Source: Burkholderia sp. BCC0322
GTDB taxonomy: Bacteria; Pseudomonadota; Gammaproteobacteria; Burkholderiales; Burkholderiaceae
NCBI RefSeq assembly: GCF_902833045.1
Contig: NZ_CADFDU010000014.1
Coordinates: 62,001 to 126,000, forward strand
Length of the DNA: 64,000 nucleotides
Direction: 5' to 3'
Below are positions 45,623-54,244 of the stretch, piece by piece. How positions within the stretch are numbered: the first letter of the stretch is position 1; every line of letters starts with the position of its first letter. The position numbers were made by a program, and so were the translations under genes. The notes beneath the pieces are model-generated. The model was not told the origin of the DNA. It was given only the letters and a program-made list of their open reading frames with translations, and searched no databases.

Positions 45623-47296
45623 TCAACCCGTGACGGCGCCCTGGTTCGCGGGCCGGGCGAGGGCCGCGAATTTCGCGAGCACGCCACGCGTATAGCGCGG
45701 CGCCGGCTGTTTCCACGCGGCGCGACGGCGCGCGAGCTCGGCATCGTCGACGTTCAACTGCAGCAGCAGCCGGTGCGCATCGATCGTGATCGAGTCGCCT
45801 TCCTGCACGAGCGCGATCGTGCCGCCGACGAACGCCTCGGGCGCGACGTGGCCGACCACCATGCCCCAGGTTCCGCCCGAGAAGCGGCCGTCCGTGATGA
45901 AGCCGACCGATTCGCCGAGCCCCTTGCCGATGATCGCCGACGTCGGCGCGAGCATTTCCGGCATGCCGGGGCCGCCCTTCGGGCCGAGGTAGCGCAGCAC
46001 GAGGATGTCTCCGGCACGGATCCGGTCGCCGAGAATCGCATCCATCGCGCTCTGCTCGTCGTCGAACACCCGTGCCGGGCCCGTGATCACCGGGTTCTTC
46101 AGGCCGGTGATCTTCGCGACCGCGCCGTCTTCCGCGAGATTGCCTTTCAGGATGGCAAGGTGGCCTTCCTTGTACAGCGCGCGGTCGATCGGGAAGATCA
46201 CGTCCTGGTCCGCGCGCGGCACGCTCGGCACGTCCTTCAGTTCGTCGGCGATCGTGCGGCCGGTGATCGTCATGCAGTCGCCGTGCAGCAGCCCCGCGTC
46301 GAGCAGGATCTTCAGCACCTGCGGAATCCCGCCGGCCCGGTGCAGGTCGGTCGCGACGTACTTCCCCGACGGCTTCAGGTCGCAGATCACGGGCACGCGC
46401 TTGCGGATGCGCTCGAAGTCCTCGATCGTCCAGTCGACCTCGGCCGCGTGCGCGATCGCGAGGTAGTGCAGCACCGCGTTGGTCGAGCCGCCCGTCGCCA
46501 TGATCACCGACACCGCGTTCTCGATCGACGCCTTCGTGATGATGTCGCGCGGCTTCAGGTCGCGCTTCACGGCCTCGACGAGCACGCGTGCCGATTCGGC
46601 GGCCGAATCGACCTTCTCCTGGTCGGGGTTCGCCATCGTCGACGAGTACAGCAGCGACATCCCGAGCGCCTCGAACGACGAACTCATCGTGTTCGCGGTG
46701 TACATCCCGCCGCACGACCCCGACGTCGGGCATGCGTTCTGCTCGACGCCTTCGAAATCCTCCTGCGACATCCGGCCCGCGGTGAACTCGCCGACGGCCT
46801 CGAACGACGACACGATCGTCAGGTCCCGGCCTTTCCAGTTGCCGGGGCGGATCGTGCCGCCGTACACGTAGATGCCCGGCACGTTCAGGCGCGCGAGCGC
46901 GATCATGCCGCCCGGCATGTTCTTGTCGCAGCCGCCGACGACGACCACGCCGTCCATCCATTGGCCCTGCACGCAGGTCTCGATGCAGTCGGCGATTACC
47001 TCGCGCGACACGAGCGAGTACTTCATGCCTTCGGTACCCATCGACATGCCGTCCGAAATCGTCGGCGTGCCGAAGATCTGCGGGTTCGCGTCGGCGGCCT
47101 TCACGGCCGCGACGGCCGCGTCCGACAGGCGCTGCAGGCCGGAATTGCACGGCGTGATCGTCGAATGGCCGTTCGCGATGCCGATCATCGGCTTGTCGAA
47201 ATCGTCCTTCTGGTAGCCGAGTGCGTAATACATCGAGCGGTTCGGCGATCGGGCCACGCCTTGCGTGATGTGCTTCGAGCGACGGTTGTAAGCCAT
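45623..47296 (-). CDS. ilvD: Dihydroxy-acid dehydratase
   Basis: Fe-S dehydratase of 557 residues that makes the 2-keto acids for valine and isoleucine, and pantoate precursors. Cluster and metal motifs are [23 protein letters not shown] and [18 protein letters not shown]. The active-site region [20 protein letters not shown] lies near the C-terminus. I use the ATG at 47296 ([13 protein letters not shown]): GGAG in the alternative upstream start ATGGAG is spaced 8 bases from it. It is divergent from a LysR gene. Confidence 0.96.
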   Translation of the reverse strand: MAYNRRSKHITQGVARSPNRSMYYALGYQKDDFDKPMIGIANGHSTITPCNSGLQRLSDAAVAAVKAADANPQIFGTPTISDGMSMGTEGMKYSLVSREVIADCIETCVQGQWMDGVVVVGGCDKNMPGGMIALARLNVPGIYVYGGTIRPGNWKGRDLTIVSSFEAVGEFTAGRMSQEDFEGVEQNACPTSGSCGGMYTANTMSSSFEALGMSLLYSSTMANPDQEKVDSAAESARVLVEAVKRDLKPRDIITKASIENAVSVIMATGGSTNAVLHYLAIAHAAEVDWTIEDFERIRKRVPVICDLKPSGKYVATDLHRAGGIPQVLKILLDAGLLHGDCMTITGRTIADELKDVPSVPRADQDVIFPIDRALYKEGHLAILKGNLAEDGAVAKITGLKNPVITGPARVFDDEQSAMDAILGDRIRAGDILVLRYLGPKGGPGMPEMLAPTSAIIGKGLGESVGFITDGRFSGGTWGMVVGHVAPEAFVGGTIALVQEGDSITIDAHRLLLQLNVDDAELARRRAAWKQPAPRYTRGVLAKFAALARPANQGAVTG

Positions 47297-47372
47297 GGGG
47301 GACTCCATCGTTGTCTGGGCGATGCCGGTGAGCGGCGCGCCGGTTCGGATCAATCAAGAATGGAGTTTCCGG

Positions 47373-47387
47373 ATTGGGATGTCCAAT
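47373..47387. promoter_or_regulatory. Putative LysR operator between ilvD and its divergent regulator
   Basis: ATTGG (47373-47377) and CCAAT (47383-47387) flank five bases in a perfect dyad containing a T-N11-A core, in the AT-rich 135-bp divergent intergenic region. Confidence 0.5.
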
Positions 47388-47431
47388 ATATTATTTGTCG
47401 CTTACTAAGTTGTTTTCCGAATGAATAACGC

Positions 47432-48346
47432 ATGGCTGATCCGACGCCCGACCTGCGCCAGTGGCGCTATTTCGTGACCGTCGCCGACGAGCGTCATTTC
47501 GGCCGCGCGGCCGAACGCCTGTCGATGACGCAGCCGCCGCTGTCACAGGCGATCCGTGCGCTCGAGGATGCGCTCGGCGTCGCGCTGTTCGCGCGCACCA
47601 AGCGCTCGGTGGCGCTGACCGCGGTCGGGGCGGCGCTGCTGCCCGACGTGCGCCGGCTGCTTGCATCGGCCGATGCGTTGCCGCCGCTTGCGCGACGGCT
47701 CGCGCGCGGCGAGGCCGGCTCGCTGTCGCTCGCGTTCGTGTCGACCGCCGATTACGGGCTGCTGCCTGCGCTGCTGCGCGCATTCGGCGCGCGCTATCCG
47801 CAGGTGCGGCTGCAACTCGCGGAGGCGACGAGCGACGTGCAGATCGACGAACTCGTCGCGGGCCACATCGACGCGGGGCTCGTCATTCCGCCCGTGCCGC
47901 CACGCCACGCGGCCGGGCTGTCGTACCTGCCCGTCGTGCGCGAGCCGTTGGTGGTGGCGATGCCGGCCGCGGCGAGCGATGCGCCGGAAGACGAGCCCGT
48001 CCGTCTCGCCGAGATCGCCGCGTTGCCGCTCGTGATCTTTCCGCGTCGTTTGGCGCCCGGCTTTTATGACATCATTACGGGCTGCTACGGCGCGGCGGGG
48101 GAAACTCCGCACATCGGCCAGGAGGCGATCCAGATGCAGACGATCGTCAGCCTCGTGTCGGCCGGCATGGGCGTCGCACTGGTGCCGCAATCGCTGCGTA
48201 ACCTGCGGCGCACCGGCGTGGTCTACCGGCCGCTCGCCGGTCACGCGCCGGTCGTCGAGACGGGCCTCGTGTGGCGCACCGGCGACGTGAGCCCCGTGCT
48301 GGCCGGCTTCATCGACGTCGTGCGCGCGCACGCCCTCGTCACGTGA
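47432..48346 (+). CDS. LysR-family transcriptional regulator divergent from ilvD
   Basis: Regulator of 304 residues. The HTH reads DERHFGRAAERLSMTQPPLS, followed by QAIRALEDALGVALFARTKR. The effector domain contains SLVSAGMGVALVPQSLRNL, characteristic of the CatR/BenM/IlvY-type group. Divergent orientation and the palindrome between the genes make ilvD the likely target, by analogy with IlvY-type regulators. Confidence 0.9.
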   Translation: MADPTPDLRQWRYFVTVADERHFGRAAERLSMTQPPLSQAIRALEDALGVALFARTKRSVALTAVGAALLPDVRRLLASADALPPLARRLARGEAGSLSLAFVSTADYGLLPALLRAFGARYPQVRLQLAEATSDVQIDELVAGHIDAGLVIPPVPPRHAAGLSYLPVVREPLVVAMPAAASDAPEDEPVRLAEIAALPLVIFPRRLAPGFYDIITGCYGAAGETPHIGQEAIQMQTIVSLVSAGMGVALVPQSLRNLRRTGVVYRPLAGHAPVVETGLVWRTGDVSPVLAGFIDVVRAHALVT

Positions 48347-48435
48347 CGTGAACGATGGCGCGCCGGTGCCGTCCAAAGCGCGGCGCCGCGCGTTTGCGAC
48401 GGCCGTACCGCATTCGAAAACTTCTTCGCTAACCC

Positions 48436-49326
48436 ATGATCATTCACCCGAATTTCGACCCCGTTGCGATCCATCTCGGGCCGCTGGCCGTGCGCTGGTA
48501 CGGGCTCATGTATCTCGTCGGCTTCATCGCGGCGATCGTCGTCGGCCGGATCCGGCTGAAGTTGCCGCACGTCGCGGCACAAGGCTGGACCGCGAAGGAC
48601 ATCGACGACATGATGTTCTACGGCGTGCTCGGCACCGTGCTCGGCGGCCGGCTCGGCTATGTGCTGTTCTACAAGGCCGATTTCTATTTCTCGCATCCGC
48701 TCGACGTGTTCAAGGTGTGGGAAGGCGGCATGTCGTTTCACGGCGGCTTCCTCGGCGTGACGCTCGCGATGATGCTGTTCGCGTGGCAGCGCAAGCGCCA
48801 CTGGTTGCAGGTCACCGATTTCGTCGCGCCGATGGTGCCGACCGGGCTCGCGGCCGGGCGGCTCGGCAACTTCATCAACGGCGAACTGTGGGGCCGCGTG
48901 ACCGATCCTTCCGCACCGTGGGCGATGCTGTTCCCGGGTGCGATGCGCGACGATGCGGCATGGTTGCCGAAGCATCCGGAACTCGTCGAGAAATGGCATC
49001 TCGCCGACGTGTTCATGCAGTACCAGATGCTGCCGCGACATCCTTCGCAGCTCTATGAAATTGCGCTCGAAGGCATCGCGCTGTTCTTCGCGCTGTTCTT
49101 CTTCTCGCGCAAGTCGCGGCCGATGGGCGCCGTGTCCGCGCTGTTCCTGATCGGCTACGGGCTCGCACGCTTCACGGTCGAGTTCGCTCGCGAGCCCGAC
49201 GACTTCCTCGGCCTGCTTGCGCTCGGCCTGTCGATGGGGCAGTGGCTGTCGCTGCCGATGATCCTCGGGGGCGTCGCACTGATGGTCTGGGCGTATCGCC
49301 GTCGCGCGGCGCATGCCGCTGCATGA
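48436..49326 (+). CDS. lgt: Prolipoprotein diacylglyceryl transferase
   Basis: Inner-membrane enzyme of 296 residues that attaches diacylglycerol to the lipobox cysteine of prolipoproteins. It has seven hydrophobic segments, the signature [14 protein letters not shown], and the essential residues of YHxxFL-type region SFHGGFLGV. The C-terminus ends [11 protein letters not shown]. Likely substrates in this window include the small LAGC lipoprotein at 30.4 kb. Confidence 0.95.
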   Translation: MIIHPNFDPVAIHLGPLAVRWYGLMYLVGFIAAIVVGRIRLKLPHVAAQGWTAKDIDDMMFYGVLGTVLGGRLGYVLFYKADFYFSHPLDVFKVWEGGMSFHGGFLGVTLAMMLFAWQRKRHWLQVTDFVAPMVPTGLAAGRLGNFINGELWGRVTDPSAPWAMLFPGAMRDDAAWLPKHPELVEKWHLADVFMQYQMLPRHPSQLYEIALEGIALFFALFFFSRKSRPMGAVSALFLIGYGLARFTVEFAREPDDFLGLLALGLSMGQWLSLPMILGGVALMVWAYRRRAAHAAA

Positions 49327-49381
49327 TGCGATGCCGATGCACGTGCGATCGGCGCGTGCATCGACAACACGCGCGCAAATG

Positions 49382-49411
49382 AAAAACGCCGGCCCGAGGG
49401 CCGGCGTTTTT
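49382..49411. terminator. Bidirectional terminator between lgt and the SIMPL gene
   Basis: AAAAACGCCGGCCC and GGGCCGGCGTTTTT pair around GA(G), within 49382-49411, with A/T runs on both flanks. Confidence 0.93.
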
Positions 49412-49437
49412 CATTTCGGACTGCCGTGTGCTGCGCG

Positions 49438-50178
49438 TTACTTCATCTGCACGGAGCCGTTGACGGTGACCGATACGGTGGCCTTGCCGCCTTCGACCGC
49501 GATCGGTGCGCTCATCTTTGCGCTGTCCATCGGCGCGGCGGCCATCGCCATCATGCGCGGGTACGGCTGCACGTTGCGGCCACCGCCGACGTTCACGTCG
49601 CGGATCGTGTAGCTGCTGTAACCGAATGCCTTCGCGGCTTCGTCCGCGCGGGCGCGGAACGACTTGATCGCCTCGGTCGTCAGCTTCTGTTCGGCCGCGC
49701 GCTGCGCTTCGGGGGACAGCGAGAACTCGACGTTCGCGACCTGCATCAGGTTCGACAGCTGGCCCGCGAGCTTCGACGCTGCAGCGAAATCGCGCGATTC
49801 GAGTGCGACTTCGGTGCGGCCGCGCCACGCGGAAATCTTGCCGTCGCGATCGGTGCTCGGGTACACGGAGAATGCGCCCGTGTGTGCGGTGACGCCCGAT
49901 ACGCCCTTCGCCTGCGACAGCGCTGCGTCGGCGCGCTGGTTCAACTGCGCGGTGAGGCTGCCCGGATCCTTGGCTTGCTGCTCGTAGAACAGCGTGATGT
50001 GGATGATGTCCTGCGGCACGTCGGCGCTGGCCTGCGACGACAGCGACAGCACGCCTGCCGGCTCCGGAAAGTGCGGGTTCGCGGTTTGCGCGTGCGCGGT
50101 GGTCGACGCGAGCGTCAGCGCGACGGGAACGGCGGCGGCAAGGGCGAGCGACAGCGCGAGTGCGGATTTCTTGGTCAT
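49438..50178 (-). CDS. Periplasmic SIMPL (DUF541) domain protein
   Basis: Secreted protein of 246 residues. The signal peptide, about 30 residues (MTKKSALALSLALAAAVPVA), ends TTAHA before QTANPHFPEP. The SIMPL domain follows: PEPAGVLSLSSQASADVPQD, ITLFYEQQAKDPGSLTAQLN, and YTIRDVNVGGGR near the end. E. coli YggE is a relative linked to oxidative stress. Function is unproven. It is monocistronic, with AAGGAG upstream of the ATG. Confidence 0.88.
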   Translation of the reverse strand: MTKKSALALSLALAAAVPVALTLASTTAHAQTANPHFPEPAGVLSLSSQASADVPQDIIHITLFYEQQAKDPGSLTAQLNQRADAALSQAKGVSGVTAHTGAFSVYPSTDRDGKISAWRGRTEVALESRDFAAASKLAGQLSNLMQVANVEFSLSPEAQRAAEQKLTTEAIKSFRARADEAAKAFGYSSYTIRDVNVGGGRNVQPYPRMMAMAAAPMDSAKMSAPIAVEGGKATVSVTVNGSVQMK

Positions 50179-50359
50179 TGTTGGACTCCTTGTGCGAGGG
50201 CGTGCACGCGGATCGCGCGTGCACGACGCGGGCGTACCGCGCGACGAAAAAACGACGGCCGGCCTGATCGGCGCGACAGCGGTTGCTTAGGCCGCGCGAC
50301 AGTGCCGCGAGTTCCGTGGCGGCGGCGCGTACTGACCAGATTTGACCTTTGGCGTGTGC

Positions 50360-50821
50360 CTACTTCATCAGCTTTTCGGTGATGAAGCGCCATTCGGCGC
50401 GCGTGACAGGCGTGATCGACAGCCGGTTGCCGCGTGCGAGCACGCGCATGTCGGCGAGTTCGTCGTGTTCGCGCAGCGCGGCAAGCGGCACGAGCGGCGT
50501 TTTTTTCACGTAGCGCACGTCGACGAGCAGCCAGCGCGGTGCTTCCTGAGTCGACTTCGGGTCGTAATAGGGGCTTTTCGGATCGAACTGCGTGGGGTCG
50601 GGGTAGGGCGTCGACGACACTTCGGCGAGACCCGCGATGCCCGGCTCGGGGCAGCTCGAATGATAGAACAGCACGCCGTCGCCGATCTTCATCGTGTCGC
50701 GCATGAAATTGCGCGCCTGATAGTTACGCACGCCCGTCCACGGCAGCAAGCGCTGCGGTGCGTTGGCGAGATCGTCGATGCTTGCTTCGTCCGGTTCGGA
50801 CTTCATCAGCCAGTATTGCAT
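50360..50821 (-). CDS. EVE-domain protein
   Basis: PUA-like EVE domain protein of 153 residues, beginning MQYWLMKSEPDEASIDDLAN. It contains the signature WTGVRNYQARNFMRDTMKIGDGVLFYHSSC and GIAGLAEVSS. EVE domains bind modified bases and may sense modified nucleic acids; no partner gene is adjacent. It lies downstream of the 6S RNA on the same strand. Confidence 0.92.
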   Translation of the reverse strand: MQYWLMKSEPDEASIDDLANAPQRLLPWTGVRNYQARNFMRDTMKIGDGVLFYHSSCPEPGIAGLAEVSSTPYPDPTQFDPKSPYYDPKSTQEAPRWLLVDVRYVKKTPLVPLAALREHDELADMRVLARGNRLSITPVTRAEWRFITEKLMK

Positions 50822-50856
50822 GGATCGTGATCGACGCAGAAAGAGGCTGCTACAAA

Positions 50857-50890
50857 AGAAAACGGCACCGGGCTTCGCCCGATGCCGTTG
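50857..50890 (-). terminator. Terminator after the 6S RNA gene
   Basis: AACGGCACCGGGC (50861-50873) and GCCCGATGCCGTT (50878-50890) form a long stem with one G-U or mismatch position. The minus strand then reads TTTTCTTTTG. Confidence 0.85.
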
Positions 50891-50892
50891 GA

Positions 50893-51072
50893 TAGGCCCC
50901 CGCCTTGGCCGCTAGGCCGGCATCCTGAACCTGAGGTTCAGAATTGGTCGCAGTTAGCAGCACTTCGGGTACATCAGACAGAGTGACGCGCGCGCCCGTG
51001 CTACAAATTTCCGCAACCGTGCACATGGCATTGGTTCAAGGAATATATGACCTTGGCGAACCAGGCAGGGAA
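50893..51072 (-). ncRNA. ssrS: 6S RNA
   Basis: About 180 nt immediately downstream of zapA, the conserved location of ssrS. In the transcript, CCTGCCTGGTTCG near the 5' end pairs with GGCCAAGGCGGGGG near the 3' end as the closing stem. A long irregular helix flanks a central unpaired bubble. CTGCGACCAATTCTGAACCT, followed by CAGGTTCAG, resembles the 3' half of E. coli 6S RNA. It would bind housekeeping RNA polymerase by mimicking an open promoter. Ends are approximate. Confidence 0.82.
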
Positions 51073-51155
51073 GCTGACTGAACTGTGATTCGATGCGCCA
51101 ATTTGACCACCGTTGATCGCCGAGATCAAGGGGAATCGACGCATCGATTGAAACG

Positions 51156-51470
51156 TTACTGCGTCTCGTGCTGTGCGAGCACCGCGCCGAGCTGTTCATT
51201 CATCTGGTGCATTGTACGACGGATTTCCTCCGCCGGAAATGCTTCACCGTGCCGCACGCTCGTTTGCAGCCGCAGCAATTCGGACGCGAGCGACAGCGCC
51301 GCCATCACGGCGATGCGATCGGTGCCGCGTACCGAGCTGTTCGAGCGGATTTTCGACATTTCGGCATCGACGCGCGCGACCGCTTCGAGCAGTGCCGCTT
51401 CGGTCTCGGCCGAGCAGGCGAGCCGATAGGCCTGACCGAGAATCGAGACTTCGATCTGCTTGGTGCTCAT
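51156..51470 (-). CDS. zapA: Cell division protein ZapA
   Basis: FtsZ-associated protein of 104 residues. It begins MSTKQIEVSILGQAYRLACS with the N-terminal beta-domain. A helical coiled-coil C-terminus follows (DRIAVMAALSLASELLRLQ, then a charged tail ending AVLAQHETQ). It overlaps the upstream coiled-coil gene by 4 bp (ATGA) and is followed by 6S RNA. Confidence 0.92.
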   Translation of the reverse strand: MSTKQIEVSILGQAYRLACSAETEAALLEAVARVDAEMSKIRSNSSVRGTDRIAVMAALSLASELLRLQTSVRHGEAFPAEEIRRTMHQMNEQLGAVLAQHETQ

Positions 51471-51817
51471 GCATGTTCTCCGTGGCTGGCCGCGTCATCG
51501 CCATCCGTACGCGCCTGCCCATCCAGCAGGTCGAGCTGGTTGTCGGCTTGCTCCGCACTTTTCGAGCGCGGCAGCTTTTCGAGAATCGCGTTCAGTTTCA
51601 CCTGGGCGTCGTCGATCTTTGCCGACAGCGTGTCACGTTCGGCCGCAAGTGCATTGCGTTCGTCGCGCAGTTGCGCGAGTTCCGCGCGGACAGTGTCCGC
51701 ATCCGCGCGCAATTGCGCGACCTGCTCCTCGAGCGCGAGCCGTTCCGAGTGATAGCGCTTGTTCAGCGAAATCAGACGGCCAATATTTTGAGATAGGGTT
51801 TCGAGTTCGTTGAGCAT
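51467..51817 (-). CDS. ZapB-like coiled-coil protein
   Basis: Product of 116 residues, almost entirely one coiled coil from residue 1 to about 85 (MLNELETLSQNIGRLISLNK, with heptads through RLALEEQVAQLRADADTVRA). The C-terminal tail is acidic and polar (LDLLDGQARTDGDD). Translational coupling to zapA makes a division role likely; beta-proteobacterial ZapB relatives occupy this place. Similarity to E. coli ZapB is structural rather than by motif. Confidence 0.8.
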   Translation of the reverse strand: MLNELETLSQNIGRLISLNKRYHSERLALEEQVAQLRADADTVRAELAQLRDERNALAAERDTLSAKIDDAQVKLNAILEKLPRSKSAEQADNQLDLLDGQARTDGDDAASHGEHA

Positions 51818-51983
51818 TTGCTGCGTCCTCTAAAGACCCAGCATTTTAGCGCGGAATAACGCGCAATCCGACATCTGTAACGTTTCCAGTCGTAACACCC
51901 CTGCTTCTTGCCGCGAATCGGCGCGTCCCGTGCACGTCCGGACGCTTCCTTGACGCTCGCGCGACCCGCTCCTAAACTGGCGC

Positions 51984-52210
51984 CGCCTCGGTGCTCGCGC
52001 GTGGAACGCGCGGTTAAACGGGAAGCAGGGCGCGGGCGCCGGAAGCCTGCCAACCTGCGCTGCCCCCGCAACGGTAAGCGGCCGCGTCCCGTGACGCAGG
52101 CCGGCTCGGGCGCGTTTCGCGTGCAAGTCTTGCATGCGGACGCGGGCCACTGCGCGTCATTGCGCGGGAAGGCGAGCCGGACCGCCGCCAGCCCGGATAC
52201 CGGCCGAGAC
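51984..52210 (+). promoter_or_regulatory. Cobalamin riboswitch
   Basis: AdoCbl-type aptamer upstream of the B12 transport/assembly operon. Diagnostic elements in order are: CGGTGC near 51989, GGTTAAACGGGAAGC (52012-52026), CTGCCCCCGCAACGGTAAG (52060-52078), CCGTGACGCAGGCCGG, GCCACTGCG, GGGAAGGCGAGCCGG and the B12 box GCCAGCCCGGATACCGGCC (52187-52205). A GAGCCCG/CGGGCTT hairpin directly after it may be the expression platform. Expected to repress the downstream genes when cobalamin is plentiful. Confidence 0.96.
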
Positions 52211-52286
52211 GGGGAGCCCGCACGGGCTTCGTGACGCGCGGCCTGCGGGGAGGCGGGGCGCGCAACGCTTCACGGAATCTTCTTCG

Positions 52287-52385
52287 ATGCTGACCCCAAT
52301 CGTCCGCGCGGCGCTCACGTCACGACCGGCCAGCGGCCGCAAGCGGGGGCGCCGCACGTCGTGTGCAGCGCCGCGCGCGGCATGA
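52287..52385 (+). CDS. Possible 32-codon upstream ORF overlapping the btuC start
   Basis: Between the riboswitch and btuC, an ORF beginning MLTPIVRAALTSRPASGRKR and ending CAAPRAA stops in the ATGA that starts btuC. The encoded peptide is basic and low-complexity, and only a weak ACGGAA precedes it. It may couple translation to the permease or be chance. Confidence 0.25.
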   Translation: MLTPIVRAALTSRPASGRKRGRRTSCAAPRAA

Positions 52386-53380
52386 GCGCCGCGCGCGCCA
52401 CCGCGATCTGGGCCGCGCTGGCTGCGGCGGTCGCGTTGCTGTTCGTCGCGTCGCTGTCGATCGGCAGCGTGCCGATGTCGCCCTGGCAGGCGCTCGCGTC
52501 GCTCGTGCCGCATGGCGGCGACGCGCTGTTCGCCGATATCGTCCGCACGTTGCGCCTGCCGCGCGCGCTCGCCGGCTTCGCATGCGGCGCGCTGCTCGCG
52601 CTGGCCGGTGCACTGCTGCAGGTGCTGTTGCGCAATCCGCTCGCGGAACCGTACGTACTCGGCGTGTCGGGTGGCGCGGCCGGCTTCGCGCTCGTCGCGA
52701 TGATCGCGGGCGGCGCGTGGTGGCTCGTCGATGCGTCGGCGTTCGCCGGCTCGCTCGTGTCGGTCGCGCTCGTGCTCGGTCTCGCACGCCGCGAGCTGTG
52801 GCGCGGCGAAGCGCGCGATGCGTCGCCGCGGCTGCTGCTCACGGGCGTCGTGATCGCGGCGGGGTGGGGCGCACTCGTCACGCTGCTGCTGTCGCTCGCG
52901 CCCGATGCACGGCTGCGCGGGATCATCTTCTGGCTGACCGGCGACCTGAACGGCGTGACCACGCCGTGGTTCGCGTGGGGGGCGCTGTTGCTGGCCGCAT
53001 GCGTCGCGCTGCCGGCCGCGCCGCAACTGAACGTGCTGCTGCGCGGCGACGCGACCGCGCTCGCGCTCGGCGTGCCCGTTGCGCGCCTGCGCGTGCGGAT
53101 CTATCTCGTCGCGTCGCTGGCCGCCGCGGCCGCGGTGACGACGGCCGGCACGATCGGTTTCGTCGGCCTCGTCGTGCCGCATGCGCTGCGGCTCGCCTTC
53201 GGCAATGACCAGCGCATGCTGCTGCCGGCCGCGATGCTCGCGGGCGGCGGCGGCGTGATGGCGGCCGACCTGCTCGCACGTACCGTGATCGCGCCCGCGC
53301 AACTGCCGGTCGGCGTGATGACCGCGCTGATCGGCGTGCCGGTGTTCCTGTGGATGTTGTTGAGGAGGCCGATGCGATGA
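52382..53380 (+). CDS. btuC: Cobalamin-type ABC transporter permease (FecCD family)
   Basis: Inner-membrane permease of 332 residues with about ten hydrophobic segments. Family motifs include LRLPRALAGFACGALLALAG, LLRNPLAEPYVLGVSGGAAG and GTIGFVGLVVPHALRL. FecCD permeases import siderophores, heme or B12; the cobalamin riboswitch and flanking cob genes specify B12 or cobinamide. It overlaps the ATPase gene by 4 bp. Confidence 0.9.
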   Translation: MSAARATAIWAALAAAVALLFVASLSIGSVPMSPWQALASLVPHGGDALFADIVRTLRLPRALAGFACGALLALAGALLQVLLRNPLAEPYVLGVSGGAAGFALVAMIAGGAWWLVDASAFAGSLVSVALVLGLARRELWRGEARDASPRLLLTGVVIAAGWGALVTLLLSLAPDARLRGIIFWLTGDLNGVTTPWFAWGALLLAACVALPAAPQLNVLLRGDATALALGVPVARLRVRIYLVASLAAAAAVTTAGTIGFVGLVVPHALRLAFGNDQRMLLPAAMLAGGGGVMAADLLARTVIAPAQLPVGVMTALIGVPVFLWMLLRRPMR

Positions 53381-54192
53381 CGGGGGCCGCACTGCATGCC
53401 ACTGCCGGCGACATGAACTACGCGGCCGTCGGCCTGACGCTGAAGGCCGGTGCGCGCACGCTGCTCGACGGCTTTACCCGGGCATTCCGTCCCGGCGAGA
53501 TCTGGTGCGTCGCCGGACCCAACGGCGCGGGCAAGACGACGCTGCTCGCGACCCTCGCCGGGCTGCAGCCGCCGGCCGGCGGACACGTCGAGATCGGCGG
53601 CCGCCCGCTTGCCGCATGGCCACCCGGGCAACTCGCGCAGCGTCGCGCGCTGATGCCGCAGCAACTGCACGACGCCTTCAGCGCGACCGTCTTCGACACG
53701 GTGCTGCTCAACCGCTTTCCGTACCTCGGCGGCTGGGGATGGGAGCGCGACGGCGACCGCGCGGCCGCGCGCGACGCGCTGGCGACATTCGACCTGACCG
53801 CGCTCGCTTCTCGCGACGTGCTGTCGCTGTCGGGCGGCGAGCGGCAGCGCGTCGCGCTGGCCGCGACGCTGTGCCAGGACGCGCCGTTGATGCTGCTCGA
53901 CGAGCCGCTCGCGCATCTCGACCTGCATCACCAGATCGATTGCCTGACCGCGCTGGCCGCATGGCTCGACGCAGGCCCGCGCACGGTGCTGTTCTCGTGC
54001 CATGATCTGAATCTCGCGCGGCGTTTCGCGACGCATGCGCTGTTGCTCGACGGCCGCGGCCATGCGTGGGCCGGCCCCGTGCACGACGTGCTGACGCCGG
54101 AGCGCGCGAGCGATGCGTTCGGTTATCCGCTCGTGCTGATCCGCGAGAACGGCCGCGATGCGCTGCTGCCCGCATGGCCCGAGCGACAATGA
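53377..54192 (+). CDS. btuD: Cobalamin-type ABC transporter ATP-binding protein
   Basis: ATPase subunit of 271 residues, partner of the preceding permease. Walker A is GPNGAGKTTLLATLAG, the signature is LSGGERQRVALAATL, Walker B is LMLLDEPLAHLD and the H-loop is LFSCHDLNLA. The start at 53377 lies 8 bases after GGAGG. The C-terminal tail DAFGYPLVLIRENGRDALLP is typical of B12 and siderophore ATPases. Confidence 0.9.
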   Translation: MTGAALHATAGDMNYAAVGLTLKAGARTLLDGFTRAFRPGEIWCVAGPNGAGKTTLLATLAGLQPPAGGHVEIGGRPLAAWPPGQLAQRRALMPQQLHDAFSATVFDTVLLNRFPYLGGWGWERDGDRAAARDALATFDLTALASRDVLSLSGGERQRVALAATLCQDAPLMLLDEPLAHLDLHHQIDCLTALAAWLDAGPRTVLFSCHDLNLARRFATHALLLDGRGHAWAGPVHDVLTPERASDAFGYPLVLIRENGRDALLPAWPERQ

Positions 54193-54244
54193 CCTTTTCT
54201 TATCCGATGCGCGGCGCACACCGCGCCAACGACCCGGCACTTCG

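Noticed and set aside
45125-47428. A 767-residue plus-strand open frame opposite the cytochrome c gene and ilvD
   Set aside because: Same antisense composition; the minus strand carries the catalytic motifs of IlvD.
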